From JBMOLK01 sp049325575 (GTDB lineage: Bacteria; Bacillota; Clostridia; Acetivibrionales; Acetivibrionaceae), in the NCBI GenBank assembly GCA_049325575.1, contig JBMOLK010000316.1, forward strand, positions 1 to 34,560: a stretch of DNA of 34,560 nt, given 5' to 3'. Numbering within the stretch: position 1 is the stretch's first letter; every line of letters starts with the position of its first letter. The position numbers and the translations under genes are program-made. Of the stretch, positions 1 to 8,014 are shown in pieces. The notes under the pieces were generated by a model. The model ran no database searches. It worked only from the letters and a program-made list of their open reading frames with translations, and was not told where the DNA came from.

Positions 1-82
1 TGTAAGAATAAAATATAATGTGATTGGTGATTTAATCAGGTGAAACTGGAATAAATATTACATTAAAAGTGCAAAATTCATA

Positions 83-111
83 TTGATTAGGGCAATTAGT
101 GCTGTTAAAAT
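83..111 (+). promoter_or_regulatory. Sigma-A promoter for tRNA-Pro
   Basis: TTGATT (83-88) and TAAAAT (106-111) are separated by exactly 17 bp. The predicted start, about 118, lies only a few bases before the tRNA 5' end at 123, as expected for a stable-RNA promoter. Confidence 0.6.
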
Positions 112-122
112 TATATATGTAT

Positions 123-198
123 CGGGGTGTGGCTCAGGTGGTAGAGCGCTTGGTTCGGGACCAAGAGGCCGCTGGTTCGAGTCCAGTCACTCCGACCA
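123..198 (+). tRNA. tRNA-Pro (anticodon CGG)
   Basis: A full cloverleaf can be folded. The acceptor arms 123-129 and 188-194 pair over 7 bp with one G-T, followed by discriminator A195 and an encoded CCA (196-198). The anticodon arm CTTGG/CCAAG encloses the loop TTCGGGA, giving anticodon CGG with G37. The T arm carries GGTTCGAGTCC. C1-G72 and G37 are typical of bacterial proline tRNAs. It reads CCG codons. It is a single-gene unit with its own promoter and terminator. Confidence 0.95.
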
Positions 199-200
199 AT

Positions 201-241
201 ATTCCCAAGGGTTTACAATAAGATCCTTGGGAATTTCTTTA
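201..241 (+). terminator. Intrinsic terminator of tRNA-Pro
   Basis: A perfect 10-bp stem (201-210 with 225-234) and 14-nt loop are followed by a T-rich tract. Stem and much of the loop are nearly the same as the terminator at 2491-2529. Confidence 0.8.
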
Positions 242-340
242 TATAGCCCTAAACTTGCTTTGTATATTTCAGTTCCTTTTTACTCAAACTAAATACAAAT
301 TATTATTGAGCTTTAACAAGGAAAGGTGCAGAGAAGTAAT

Positions 341-979
341 ATGGAAAATAATAACCAAAACATATCTTATAACACTGAAACAGAGTTTAATAAAAATATA
401 GATTTTCCTTCTGTCGATACCACAGCGTATATTCACCCCAAGGCTTCCGTGATGGGGCAAGTAAAAATAGGCAGAGAGGTATTTATAGCTCCCTTTGCAT
501 CCATAAGGGGAGACGAAGGGCTAAGGATATACATAGGGGATCATTGTAATATACAGGACGGTGCGGTCCTCCATGGTCTTAAGAACTTTCATCTCGGGGA
601 GAATATAGTTGACAGATCTATTTTTATAGATGGAGAACCATATTCCATCTATATTGACAACCGCGTTACTATGGCTCACCAGTGTCAGATACATGGACCT
701 GCCCATATTGACTCTGATGTTTTTATAGGTATGCAGGCATTTGTTTATAATTCTATTGTTAATGAAGGAGCTGTGCTGGAACCCGGTTCCAAAGTTATGG
801 GCGTGGTAGTTCCGAAGGGTAGATATGTAAAGGCAGGGCAAATAATTAATTCCCAGGAAGAAGCCGATGCTTTGCCACAGATTACACCGGATTATAAGTT
901 CAAAGGGTTCAATCAGAAGGTAATTGATGTAAACATAGAATTGGCAAGAGGATATAAGAGTAATCAGTACAAGCAGTAA
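341..979 (+). CDS. cam: Gamma-class carbonic anhydrase, Cam type
   Basis: Interconverts CO2 and bicarbonate as a trimeric left-handed beta-helix zinc/iron enzyme. Counting from an upstream in-frame GTG at 326, the metal-binding histidines are H83 (VLHGL), H118 and H123 (MAHQCQIHGP), the spacing of Methanosarcina Cam. The SIRGDEG motif keeps the acidic residue (E64) corresponding to Cam Glu62. The loop after H83 is shorter and has Lys where Cam has its second acidic proton-shuttle residue. The C-terminal part (EPGSKVMGVVVPKGRYVKAG, then a terminal helix) also follows Cam rather than the CamH/YrdA group. I prefer ATG 341 (212 aa) because the purine-rich stretch at 331-336 sits just upstream, while AAGGAAAGG at 318-325 directly abuts the GTG at 326. 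No clear signal peptide is seen, so it is probably cytoplasmic. It is monocistronic between two terminators. Confidence 0.85.
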   Translation: MENNNQNISYNTETEFNKNIDFPSVDTTAYIHPKASVMGQVKIGREVFIAPFASIRGDEGLRIYIGDHCNIQDGAVLHGLKNFHLGENIVDRSIFIDGEPYSIYIDNRVTMAHQCQIHGPAHIDSDVFIGMQAFVYNSIVNEGAVLEPGSKVMGVVVPKGRYVKAGQIINSQEEADALPQITPDYKFKGFNQKVIDVNIELARGYKSNQYKQ

Positions 980-1044
980 GTTCAAGCACTTATAAGCAAT
1001 TCCTTTATGAAATATTATACATCATTTATAGATTATTCACTTGG

Positions 1045-1073
1045 AGCCTACCTTATAAGGTAGGTTCTTTTTG
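1045..1073 (+). terminator. Intrinsic terminator after carbonic anhydrase gene
   Basis: A 7-bp GC-containing stem (1047-1053 with 1058-1064), extendable by two pairs, has a 4-nt loop and is followed by TTCTTTTTG. Confidence 0.8.
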
Positions 1074-1135
1074 TCTCACATTAGGACTATTATATTATAT
1101 ATATTCATTAAAAATGTTTTGAAATCAGCTTTAAC

Positions 1136-1160
1136 ATTTGTTTGATATTGTTTAACAAAT
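1136..1160. promoter_or_regulatory. Inverted repeat overlapping the fabV -35/spacer (candidate operator)
   Basis: ATTTGTT (1136-1142) and AACAAAT (1154-1160) form a perfect 7-bp inverted repeat around an 11-nt centre, covering the -35 and most of the spacer. The position suits a repressor. AT-rich inverted repeats also arise by chance in DNA like this, and no regulator is identified. Confidence 0.35.
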
Positions 1161-1170
1161 ATTTTATAAT
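1142..1170 (+). promoter_or_regulatory. Promoter of fabV
   Basis: TTGATA (1142-1147), a 17-bp spacer and a perfect TATAAT (1165-1170). The leader to the ATG at 1266 is about 90 nt. Confidence 0.75.
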
Positions 1171-1265
1171 TAAGAAGCGTATTATTTAAGGACAAATTCA
1201 GTAATTTATATGAAAATGGACTAAAGATAGTGTATGTTAATACATATGTTTGAAAGGAGTATAAA

Positions 1266-2453
1266 ATGATTATAAAACCGAAAACAAGGGGATTTATTTG
1301 TACTACTGCACACCCTGAAGGTTGTGCACAAAATGTACAAGAACAGATAAACTATGTAAGGGATCAAGGACCGATAAAAGGTCCCAAAAGAGTTCTGGTG
1401 ATAGGTGCTTCCACGGGTTACGGATTGGCTTCACGAATTGTTTCTGCTTTTGGTGCCGGGGCAGATACAATAGGTGTATTCTTTGAAAAACCGGCTTCAG
1501 ACAATCGGACTGCAAGTGCTGGCTGGTACAATACGGCAGAGTTCGAGAAGAAGGCAAATGAGGCTGGCTTATACTCCAGGAGTATAAACGGTGACGCTTT
1601 TTCCGACAAAATTAAAGAACAAACAATAGAAATGATCAAGAAAGACTTAGGTAAAGTGGATCTGGTAGTATATAGTCTTGCCTCTCCAAGGCGTGTTCAC
1701 CCCAAAACAGGTGAGACCCTTAACTCTGTTCTGAAACCTATCGGTAAGGCTTTCACAAATAAAACAATCGATTTCCATAGTGGTGAGGTATCTGACGTCA
1801 CAATTTCCCCGGCCAATGAGGATGAAATCAAACAGACTATAGCTGTTATGGGTGGAGAAGACTGGGAGATGTGGATCCAGGCACTGCAGAGTGCAGGAGT
1901 GCTGGCAAACGGAGTAACTACAGTTGCCTATTCCTATATTGGTCCGGAAATAACCTATGCTGTTTATAGGGAAGGAACCATAGGCAAAGCAAAAGACCAC
2001 CTGGAGTCTACCTCAAAAATCATAAGTGAGCGGTTAAAAGAGCTTGATGGCAGGGCGTTCGTATCAGTAAACAAGGCATTGGTAACGCAATCCAGTTCGG
2101 CAATTCCGGTAGTACCGCTTTATATATCACTTTTGTATAAGGTGATGAAGGAAAAAGGAATTCATGAAGGATGTATAGAACAAATATACCGCCTTTTTGC
2201 TGATGGCTTGTATTCCAATTCGTTAGCTTTGGATGATTTGGGCAGAATTCGTATTGATGACCTGGAAATGAGAGAAGATGTTCAAAAAGAAGTTTTGACT
2301 TTATGGGAAAAGGTAAATACTGAAAACGTTAATTCTCTTTCAGATATCGAAGGTTATAGGGATGAATTCTTTAAGCTTTTTGGTTTTGGATTTAAGAACA
2401 TAGACTATAATGAGGATGTTAATATAATTGTAGATATTCCGGGTATCGTATAA
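1266..2453 (+). CDS. fabV: Trans-2-enoyl-CoA/enoyl-ACP reductase FabV
   Basis: NADH-dependent reduction of the enoyl double bond in the last step of fatty-acid elongation (FabV), or of crotonyl-CoA in the closely related TER enzymes. The 395-aa length is that of the family. The N-terminal MIIKPKTRGFICTTAHPEGC and the cofactor loop VIGASTGYGLASR (about residues 45-57) are characteristic. The active-site pair is Y234-x8-K243, the long FabV/TER spacing rather than the Y-x6-K of FabI. A strong SD (AAAGGAG) precedes ATG 1266. Sequence alone does not separate ACP- from CoA-directed activity. The gene is monocistronic, with its own promoter and a bidirectional terminator. Confidence 0.93.
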   Translation: MIIKPKTRGFICTTAHPEGCAQNVQEQINYVRDQGPIKGPKRVLVIGASTGYGLASRIVSAFGAGADTIGVFFEKPASDNRTASAGWYNTAEFEKKANEAGLYSRSINGDAFSDKIKEQTIEMIKKDLGKVDLVVYSLASPRRVHPKTGETLNSVLKPIGKAFTNKTIDFHSGEVSDVTISPANEDEIKQTIAVMGGEDWEMWIQALQSAGVLANGVTTVAYSYIGPEITYAVYREGTIGKAKDHLESTSKIISERLKELDGRAFVSVNKALVTQSSSAIPVVPLYISLLYKVMKEKGIHEGCIEQIYRLFADGLYSNSLALDDLGRIRIDDLEMREDVQKEVLTLWEKVNTENVNSLSDIEGYRDEFFKLFGFGFKNIDYNEDVNIIVDIPGIV

Positions 2454-2490
2454 ACGGTTTGATTTTAGTTATTTATATTCATAAACTGCA

Positions 2491-2529
2491 TAATTCCCAA
2501 GGGTTTTATTATAAGACCCTTGGGAATTA
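2491..2529. terminator. Bidirectional terminator between fabV and the nitroreductase-like gene
   Basis: A perfect 14-bp stem (2491-2504 with 2516-2529) with an 11-nt loop between convergent genes. It is nearly the same sequence as the tRNA-Pro terminator at 201-234. Confidence 0.75.
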
Positions 2530-2533
2530 AATA

Positions 2534-3376
2534 CTATTCCTTCCAGCTAACTATGTAGATAAGGTCACCTGACGCCAAATCAGGTTTATCCACATGCCAG
2601 GAGCCTTCCAGCCCAAGCTGGCGTGCGGTCAACTCAAAATGGCACATGGCAATACCCATATCAATATTTTGAATCTTAATATCCTTGAAAATAGCATTGT
2701 AACTGCGGTTCTCATTTAAATAGAAATGGAAGTTGTTTTTGTCCTTTTCTTTTATGATCCTCCAGGGCTGTTTGTTGGAAGCAGAAGGTGCCAATCTGAC
2801 GGTCTCCAGGACATCCGAGTAATTCCCGCAGGCTGCTTTATCAAGAGGTGTTGATATGTTTTCACGGTAGAAGACTTCACCAAACTCTTTTCTATTCTTA
2901 CCCCCGGAAAGTGTGCGGATAAGCCTGTCAACCATGGACCTTTTGTCAGCAGGATATCCTAAAGGTGTGATGGCAGGAATTACCTCTTCATCTGAAGCAC
3001 CTATTTTTGATGCAAAAGTGCTGCGGTTTAAAGAACCTCCAAGCCACACAGTGCCCAGATTCAGGGATGTTGCCATAAGTATGTTTTTTTCCATGCAGTA
3101 ACCGAAGTCCTCCATAGCATTTTTACCTTTTACCACCGAACCGGCAATAAAAATACGCGCACCTTTTACGTTACCGTATGAAATAAGCTTTTTCAGCTCA
3201 TTTACTGCATCTTCGGGTATGTCAACAAGATTAAACCGGACTTTATTACCGAAAGGCCCCTGGGTGTTTGCAGCAAGAAAGTCATCGAGTTTCTTTAATT
3301 TTTCGCTTTCAACCGGCTGAACTTCGTATGTTCTGACAGAATACCTCTTTTTGATTGTTTCAATTATATTTTCCAT
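2534..3376 (-). CDS. Nitroreductase-family protein (TM1586-like)
   Basis: A 280-aa FMN-binding nitroreductase-fold protein, most like the duplicated TM1586-type group. It opens with MENIIETIKKRYSVRTYEVQ, the nitroreductase entry motif with its R-S-V-R-x-Y-type FMN contact. A second fold half carries APSASNKQPWRI, the usual substrate/FMN loop. The reading frame extends upstream to 3472, but ATG 3376 is preceded by GGAGG (3386-3382) at good spacing and matches the family N-terminus. The reaction and substrate are unknown. The family reduces nitro compounds, quinones or other electrophiles with NAD(P)H. It is convergent with fabV, and no partner gene is next to it. Confidence 0.8.
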   Translation of the reverse strand: MENIIETIKKRYSVRTYEVQPVESEKLKKLDDFLAANTQGPFGNKVRFNLVDIPEDAVNELKKLISYGNVKGARIFIAGSVVKGKNAMEDFGYCMEKNILMATSLNLGTVWLGGSLNRSTFASKIGASDEEVIPAITPLGYPADKRSMVDRLIRTLSGGKNRKEFGEVFYRENISTPLDKAACGNYSDVLETVRLAPSASNKQPWRIIKEKDKNNFHFYLNENRSYNAIFKDIKIQNIDMGIAMCHFELTARQLGLEGSWHVDKPDLASGDLIYIVSWKE

Positions 3377-3487
3377 ATAAACCTCCAGAAAAGCAGCGTA
3401 CTTCAATGTATAATTTCTTCTGTAAGAAAGTACCATGTACTTATATTCTAACACAAAACCCTGTAAAATCAAGAAAAGTTAAATAAA

Positions 3488-3519
3488 TAAAGGGTACTTG
3501 TCTAAACCGGTACCCTTTA
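3488..3519 (-). terminator. Terminator of the His/Met-rich protein gene
   Basis: A perfect 10-bp stem (3488-3497 with 3510-3519) has a 12-nt loop. On the minus strand it is followed by TTTATTT, so it ends the 3531-4160 gene. Confidence 0.7.
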
Positions 3520-3530
3520 ATAAAAGTAAT

Positions 3531-4160
3531 CTATTTCATTTCCATCATGCTGTGCTTAAGGTGTTTTAATATTTGCTGCTTTTGATGTTCGTTTATGGTT
3601 CCTTCTTTTACTGCTTTATCCAGGGCTTCAACAAACTTTTTATACATATGCATATGCATGTGCATATGGTGTTTGGAGTGGTCATGCATATCTTTCTTTA
3701 AAACTTTTACTCCGTTATGATAGAATGTCGGATAGCCTTTACCATCCCATGCGTTTACTTTTTCGGTGAACACGGATATAATTTTTTCCATATCGTTTTC
3801 AGATATCTTTCCTTCTTGAACTTTTCTGTTTACAGCTTTGGTAAATTCATTTATCAGTCTGTCTTTTTTCTGTTCAAGGGAAAGCTTGTTGAATTCCTTT
3901 ACTGCATTAAGTTTTCTATCAATTTTTGTTAACGCTAAATCAAGTTCATCCTTACTTATATTTCCTTGTTTATAGTCTTCCTGTACTTCTTTTCTTAAAG
4001 TTTGTAAATCCTTGATTGGATCTGATTTCTCAAAATTCACTTGACTGATTACTATATTAGACACTGATTGTTTAGGTTCATTACTTTTAGCAAATACACA
4101 TGTAGTTGACATTAAAGATACTAATAGTGCGGTTAAGACAGCCAGTTTGTATTTTTTCAC
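3531..4160 (-). CDS. Secreted helical His/Met-rich protein of unknown function
   Basis: A 209-aa protein with a clear signal peptide (residues 1-24, cleavage near CVFA-KS) and otherwise charged helical sequence. Three segments share a pattern of aromatic/Val, then G-x-I-[SN], then an acidic helix: YKQGNISKDEL (63-73), VQEGKISENDM (114-124) and VKEGTINEHQK (184-194). This resembles short DUF2680/SHOCT-like helical units, but I assign no family. Between the last two lies a cluster HDHSKHHMHMHMHM (159-172), a likely soft/transition metal site (Cu, Ni or Zn; inference). The start is GTG 4160, preceded by AAGGAGG at 7-nt spacing on the minus strand. It is divergent from the ECF sigma operon, whose regulon may include it. 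Confidence 0.75.
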   Translation of the reverse strand: MKKYKLAVLTALLVSLMSTTCVFAKSNEPKQSVSNIVISQVNFEKSDPIKDLQTLRKEVQEDYKQGNISKDELDLALTKIDRKLNAVKEFNKLSLEQKKDRLINEFTKAVNRKVQEGKISENDMEKIISVFTEKVNAWDGKGYPTFYHNGVKVLKKDMHDHSKHHMHMHMHMYKKFVEALDKAVKEGTINEHQKQQILKHLKHSMMEMK

Positions 4161-4329
4161 TTTTCATCCTCCTTAAATTTATTAATAAAATTAGTTTAAC
4201 CCGTTTTAAATTTATAAACAGGGATAAAATGCGAAAAAATGGGAGTTATTTTTTTCTTTGTCAAAACAATTTAAAAAAGTTCAATAAAAGTTGTTACCTA
4301 TATTAATTTTTATATGTATTATTTATATG

Positions 4330-4338
4330 TGGTATAAA
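4330..4338 (+). promoter_or_regulatory. Possible extended -10 for the sigma/anti-sigma operon
   Basis: TGG-TATAAA matches an extended -10 (TGn plus -10) about 46 nt before the TTG start. No convincing -35 is present at 17 bp. Confidence 0.25.
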
Positions 4339-4383
4339 ACCATATTCTGTTTTTATAACTTGACAGGCAAGGAGCGGTTAACT

Positions 4384-4950
4384 TTGGATAGAGATAAGGA
4401 ACTGGTCATAAATACGCTAAATGGAGATATGGACTCATTCTCTTCCCTTGTATTGGGTTATCAGGAGCGTTTGTACAATTTTCTGCTAAGACTGACATCC
4501 TGCAGAGAGGATGCAGAGGAAATCCTGCAGGATGTTTTTATCAGAGTATACAAGTATCTATATAAGTTTGACCTTGATATGAGCTTTTCCACCTGGGTTT
4601 ACCGTATTGCTGTAAACACCTTCAAGGATCATTACAAAAGGAAAAAGCGGCAGTGTATTACCTGTTCCTACGATGGTATTGCCAGTATAGCTGAAAGCTT
4701 TAACAATCGTCCGGAAGCGGTGTATGAAAGAAGAGAGCATTTTATTGAGATAATTAAGATAATTAATACCTTGAAAGAGGACCAAAAGATCGCAATTATC
4801 TTAAGGTATATACAGGACTTTCAATATAAGGAGATAGCTGAGATTCTTGGGATTTCTACAGAGAATGCAAAGATGAAGGTGAGCAGGGCAAGGAAGACTA
4901 TAAGCGAGAGCTATAGGAAGCAGCATGGGGGTGTTTTAAATGAAATGTAA
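4384..4950 (+). CDS. ECF RNA polymerase sigma factor
   Basis: A 188-aa sigma-70-family factor of the extracytoplasmic function group. Region 2 covers about residues 18-90 (FSSLVLGYQERLYNFLLRL, EDAEEILQDVFIRVYK, STWVYRIAVNTFKDHYKRKK). Region 4 covers about 125-175 (EDQKIAIILRYIQDFQYKE, IAEILGISTENAKMKVSRAR). It has no sigma regions 1 or 3, as expected. The frame is open back to 4291, but the extra N-terminus is unlike the family. TTG 4384 has AAGGAG at 4369-4374 with 9-nt spacing and gives a normal ECF length. It overlaps the anti-sigma gene by 11 nt, implying translational coupling. Confidence 0.9.
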   Translation: MDRDKELVINTLNGDMDSFSSLVLGYQERLYNFLLRLTSCREDAEEILQDVFIRVYKYLYKFDLDMSFSTWVYRIAVNTFKDHYKRKKRQCITCSYDGIASIAESFNNRPEAVYERREHFIEIIKIINTLKEDQKIAIILRYIQDFQYKEIAEILGISTENAKMKVSRARKTISESYRKQHGGVLNEM

Positions 4951-6643
4951 TTTTACTTCGGATGACATAAATAGATATATTGATGGAGTTTTGTCACAGG
5001 ATAGGGCAGACATAATTAAAGAGCACCTTAATGAATGTTACATATGCAGCAGTTACTATAATTCAATCATACTGACCAGGGATTATATAAAAGAGAACAT
5101 AAAGCTAAAGAGCGATATTCATAAAAGAGTAGTGGAAAGTGTGGACAGCACAAGATACAAGAATAAGAAGTTTATATTCAGATTAGAGCGTTTAAGACAA
5201 AGGGGAAAATGGATATTTAGGCCTGCAGCTTCTCTAACTTTTGCAGCAGCTGTCATATTTGTCCTCAATATGTATGCAGGAGGGATACTGCCATCCGATG
5301 TTTTTAATATGGTTAAGAAGGGAGACGGCAATCTGCCAAATGATAGCAAGAGTACAGGATTAGACTTGCGTGAAAGCCAAAACGGCTTTGCAAAAGAGGT
5401 GCTAAAGGGGGACACATTACTTTTTCCGGCAGGTTCCAAATACCACCTGATTTATAACGGGCATGAATATGAATTGGAATTACCGGATGCTGTTATTCCT
5501 GACCAGACCTATGTTTCAGAAGAAGCAAAAATAATTTATTACAATATGTTAACTGATAATTCAGAGCGCAGATTAATGGGATATGATATAAAGGAAAAGA
5601 GAAGTTTTGATCTCCTTAACGAGCTTCGAATCAGGCTTGATGGTCAAATTATCTTTTTTTCTTATAAGGATGACAGAGTAGTTGCTGCCATAAGTCCTTC
5701 CAGGGAGAATACCGGACAAGGTAAAGAAGTAAAGCTCCAGGCCTTAAGGCTCCTGGAAATTGATCTTAAGGAGAAGTCACACAAGCTTATGGATTTATCC
5801 TCTATAGATTGGCGTGCTCTTTCACAGGGAGGGCTTGACTTTTTTGGGGACGGGTACCTTGTCTGCTATTACAACGGATCTATAGACACCCAATCACAGA
5901 GATTGGCTATTATTGATAGAAACGGCAGAATAGTTAGAGAAATTCCCTTCTTTGAACCTGCAGGCGCAGTAAACATAAAGGTTTCGCCTGACAGCAGGGG
6001 GCTTTTATACCAGGTGGGAAGGACACCCGTTGACCTGTATCTTTATGATATTGACAAGGGCAGTAAGATGACTGTCTTTGATTCCAATGAACAGTACGAA
6101 TTATACGGAACCTACACTTATTGTTTTTATTCAAGCTGGAGTAAATCTGATGATAATTTTTATTGTGTTTTAACCACCCACAAGGAAGGGAATGCACAAA
6201 GTGAAAGTAGAGTTGTAAGACATAATGTCAGTGAAAAGGATTTTGAAAGGGCACCTTATGAGGATTTGGTCAGAAAGATAAGGCGTGCCGATAGAATAGA
6301 ACTAGTCAGTATAAAGGGAAAGAGTGAAGGCTTTATTGAGGGTGAGAAGATAAAGGTATTTGCAGATCTTATAGCCAATGCTTCTTATGATTCCAGTTCC
6401 AAAACCGATATAAGTGTGAAGGGACTGGGATTAATTAGAGTATATAGTCAAGGCGAGATAATAGAGCTGTCTATTAGTGAAGAAGCCGGTGTATTTGAGC
6501 TGCCCATGGTCCGCCAATATCCTTCGGAAGGAAGACCTTTGGTATTTATATATAACGTACCTGCATCGGAACTCCTTAGTCTCTTTAACAAGGGTAAGAA
6601 TACTGACAACAAAACTCCAAAAGATTCAAAGCTGGAAAAATAA
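4940..6643 (+). CDS. Membrane anti-sigma factor with zinc finger and large outer domain
   Basis: A 567-aa probable cognate anti-sigma factor. The N-terminus has the ZAS zinc motif H29-x3-C33-x2-C36 with a further Cys at position 3, typical of proteins that hold ECF sigmas at the membrane. One membrane segment (about 95-115, PAASLTFAAAVIFVLNMYAG) separates this cytoplasmic domain from about 450 outer residues. The outer part has many short beta-like stretches with repeated D/N-turns (VSPDSRGLLYQVGRTPVDLY; NIKVSPDSR resembles TolB/WD40-like propeller strands). It may therefore be a beta-propeller sensor (inference). It is much larger than the usual 200-250-aa anti-sigma. Its ATG lies inside the sigma gene's last codons. 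Confidence 0.82.
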   Translation: MKCNFTSDDINRYIDGVLSQDRADIIKEHLNECYICSSYYNSIILTRDYIKENIKLKSDIHKRVVESVDSTRYKNKKFIFRLERLRQRGKWIFRPAASLTFAAAVIFVLNMYAGGILPSDVFNMVKKGDGNLPNDSKSTGLDLRESQNGFAKEVLKGDTLLFPAGSKYHLIYNGHEYELELPDAVIPDQTYVSEEAKIIYYNMLTDNSERRLMGYDIKEKRSFDLLNELRIRLDGQIIFFSYKDDRVVAAISPSRENTGQGKEVKLQALRLLEIDLKEKSHKLMDLSSIDWRALSQGGLDFFGDGYLVCYYNGSIDTQSQRLAIIDRNGRIVREIPFFEPAGAVNIKVSPDSRGLLYQVGRTPVDLYLYDIDKGSKMTVFDSNEQYELYGTYTYCFYSSWSKSDDNFYCVLTTHKEGNAQSESRVVRHNVSEKDFERAPYEDLVRKIRRADRIELVSIKGKSEGFIEGEKIKVFADLIANASYDSSSKTDISVKGLGLIRVYSQGEIIELSISEEAGVFELPMVRQYPSEGRPLVFIYNVPASELLSLFNKGKNTDNKTPKDSKLEK

Positions 6644-6658
6644 AGGGGAATCATTAGG

Positions 6659-6687
6659 TTGACTATTGGATAGTTATTTGGTACATT
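6659..6687 (+). promoter_or_regulatory. Candidate promoter of fprA
   Basis: TTGACT (6659-6664) and TACATT (6682-6687) at 17-bp spacing, about 100 nt before the fprA start. The -35 is good and the -10 is weak. Confidence 0.4.
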
Positions 6688-6790
6688 AGTTTTTATTCTG
6701 GATTTATAAATTTTAGTTTATTATTACAGAGTAAGGGAATATATATTAATAATTCAGACAAGAATTTTAGTTTTCGAAAGGAGATTTGAA

Positions 6791-7975
6791 ATGATAGAGG
6801 TCAAAAAGAATGTGTACTGGATTGGTATAAAGGACTGGGAACTAAGAAGATTTCACGGACATGAGCTCTCAACCCACAGGGGCTCTACCTATAACTCATA
6901 TATTGTCAAGGATCAGAAGACTGTTCTTGTGGATACGGTATGGAATCCGTATAAGGAGGAGTTTGTTGAAAATCTTGAACGTGAAGTAGGTATTAAGAAT
7001 ATTGACTATATTGTAATAAACCACTGTGAGCCTGATCATGCAGGAAGCCTGGGATATCTTATGGAGAAGATACCAAACACCCCTATATACTGCTCAAAGC
7101 ATGGTGCAGAAAGCATTAAGAGGCATTTCCACAAAGACTGGAACATAAATGTAGTAAAGACAGGAGATTCTCTTAGTATAGGAGAAAATGAACTCATATT
7201 TGTTGAGATGCAGATGATACACTGGCCTGACAGTATGCTGACTTATGTTAAAGGTGCAAATGTTGTCCTCTCAAATGATGCTTTTGGTCAGCACTATTCA
7301 CCTGCCTCCTTGTTTAATGACGAGGTGGATGAGTGTGAGCTATACCAGGAAGCTATAAAGTATTATGCCAACATTTTGACTCCTTTCAAGCCTTTGATTA
7401 AGAAGAAGGTTGAGGAGATCAGATCACTAAACCTGGACATAGATGTTATTGCTCCAAGTCATGGTGTGATATGGAGGAAGAACCCCACACAGATAATTGA
7501 TAAATATTATGAGTGGTCACAGAGCGACTATAGTGAAGACTATGTGGTTATTGTATATGATACTATGTACAATGCCACAAAGAATATGGCAGAAGCAATA
7601 GGAACAGGACTTGAAAAGAATAATGTAAAGTTTAAGCTGTTCAATTCTTCAGTTACCGATAGAAGTGATCTTATTACAGAGTTATTTAAGGCAAAAGGTG
7701 TTATTGTTGGAAGCAGTACTGTTAATAACGGTACATTGTCTTCAATAGCCATGATTCTTGAAGAAATGCAGGGTCTCAAGCTGAAGAACAAACCAGCAGC
7801 CGGTTTCGGCAGTTATGGTTGGAGCGGAGAAGGCGCAAAGCATATTACTGAAAGGCTTAAACAAATTGGGCTAAAAGTTTCCTTAGAGCCTTTACAGTTT
7901 AAATATCAGCCCACAGAGGAAGAGCTTAAGGAATGTATTGTATTTGGAGAAAAGTTTGCTCAAAGTTTGAGCTAA
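6791..7975 (+). CDS. fprA: Flavodiiron protein (A-type flavoprotein)
   Basis: A 394-aa soluble enzyme that reduces O2 to water and/or NO to N2O in anaerobes. The N-terminal metallo-beta-lactamase-like domain (about 1-250) has the diiron motif H78-x-E80-x-D82-H83 in NHCEPDHAGSL, then H144 (MIHWPD), D163 (SNDAFGQH) and H224 (PSHGVIW), so the full ligand set is present. The C-terminal flavodoxin domain (about 252-394) starts VIVYDTMYNATKNMAEAIG, the FMN phosphate loop. No rubredoxin or flavin reductase domain is fused, so electrons come from separate partners. AAAGGAG precedes ATG 6791. It is monocistronic. Confidence 0.95.
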   Translation: MIEVKKNVYWIGIKDWELRRFHGHELSTHRGSTYNSYIVKDQKTVLVDTVWNPYKEEFVENLEREVGIKNIDYIVINHCEPDHAGSLGYLMEKIPNTPIYCSKHGAESIKRHFHKDWNINVVKTGDSLSIGENELIFVEMQMIHWPDSMLTYVKGANVVLSNDAFGQHYSPASLFNDEVDECELYQEAIKYYANILTPFKPLIKKKVEEIRSLNLDIDVIAPSHGVIWRKNPTQIIDKYYEWSQSDYSEDYVVIVYDTMYNATKNMAEAIGTGLEKNNVKFKLFNSSVTDRSDLITELFKAKGVIVGSSTVNNGTLSSIAMILEEMQGLKLKNKPAAGFGSYGWSGEGAKHITERLKQIGLKVSLEPLQFKYQPTEEELKECIVFGEKFAQSLS

Positions 7976-7980
7976 TATTT

Positions 7981-8002
7981 AGGGGTTGGATTTCCAACCC
8001 CT
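7981..8002. terminator. Bidirectional terminator between fprA and the CBM gene
   Basis: A perfect 9-bp GC-rich stem (7981-7989 with 7994-8002) with a 4-nt loop between convergent genes. The plus-strand T-tract is interrupted (AAAGTTATTTATTT). Confidence 0.65.
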
Positions 8003-8014
8003 AAAGTTATTTAT

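Noticed and set aside
83..292. A 69-codon plus-strand open frame covering the tRNA
   Set aside because: It runs through the tRNA cloverleaf and its terminator and has no ribosome binding site.
4291..4383. N-terminal extension of the ECF sigma factor (hydrophobic, starting TTG 4291)
   Set aside because: It is unlike sigma region 2 starts, and the SD at 4369-4374 clearly serves TTG 4384.
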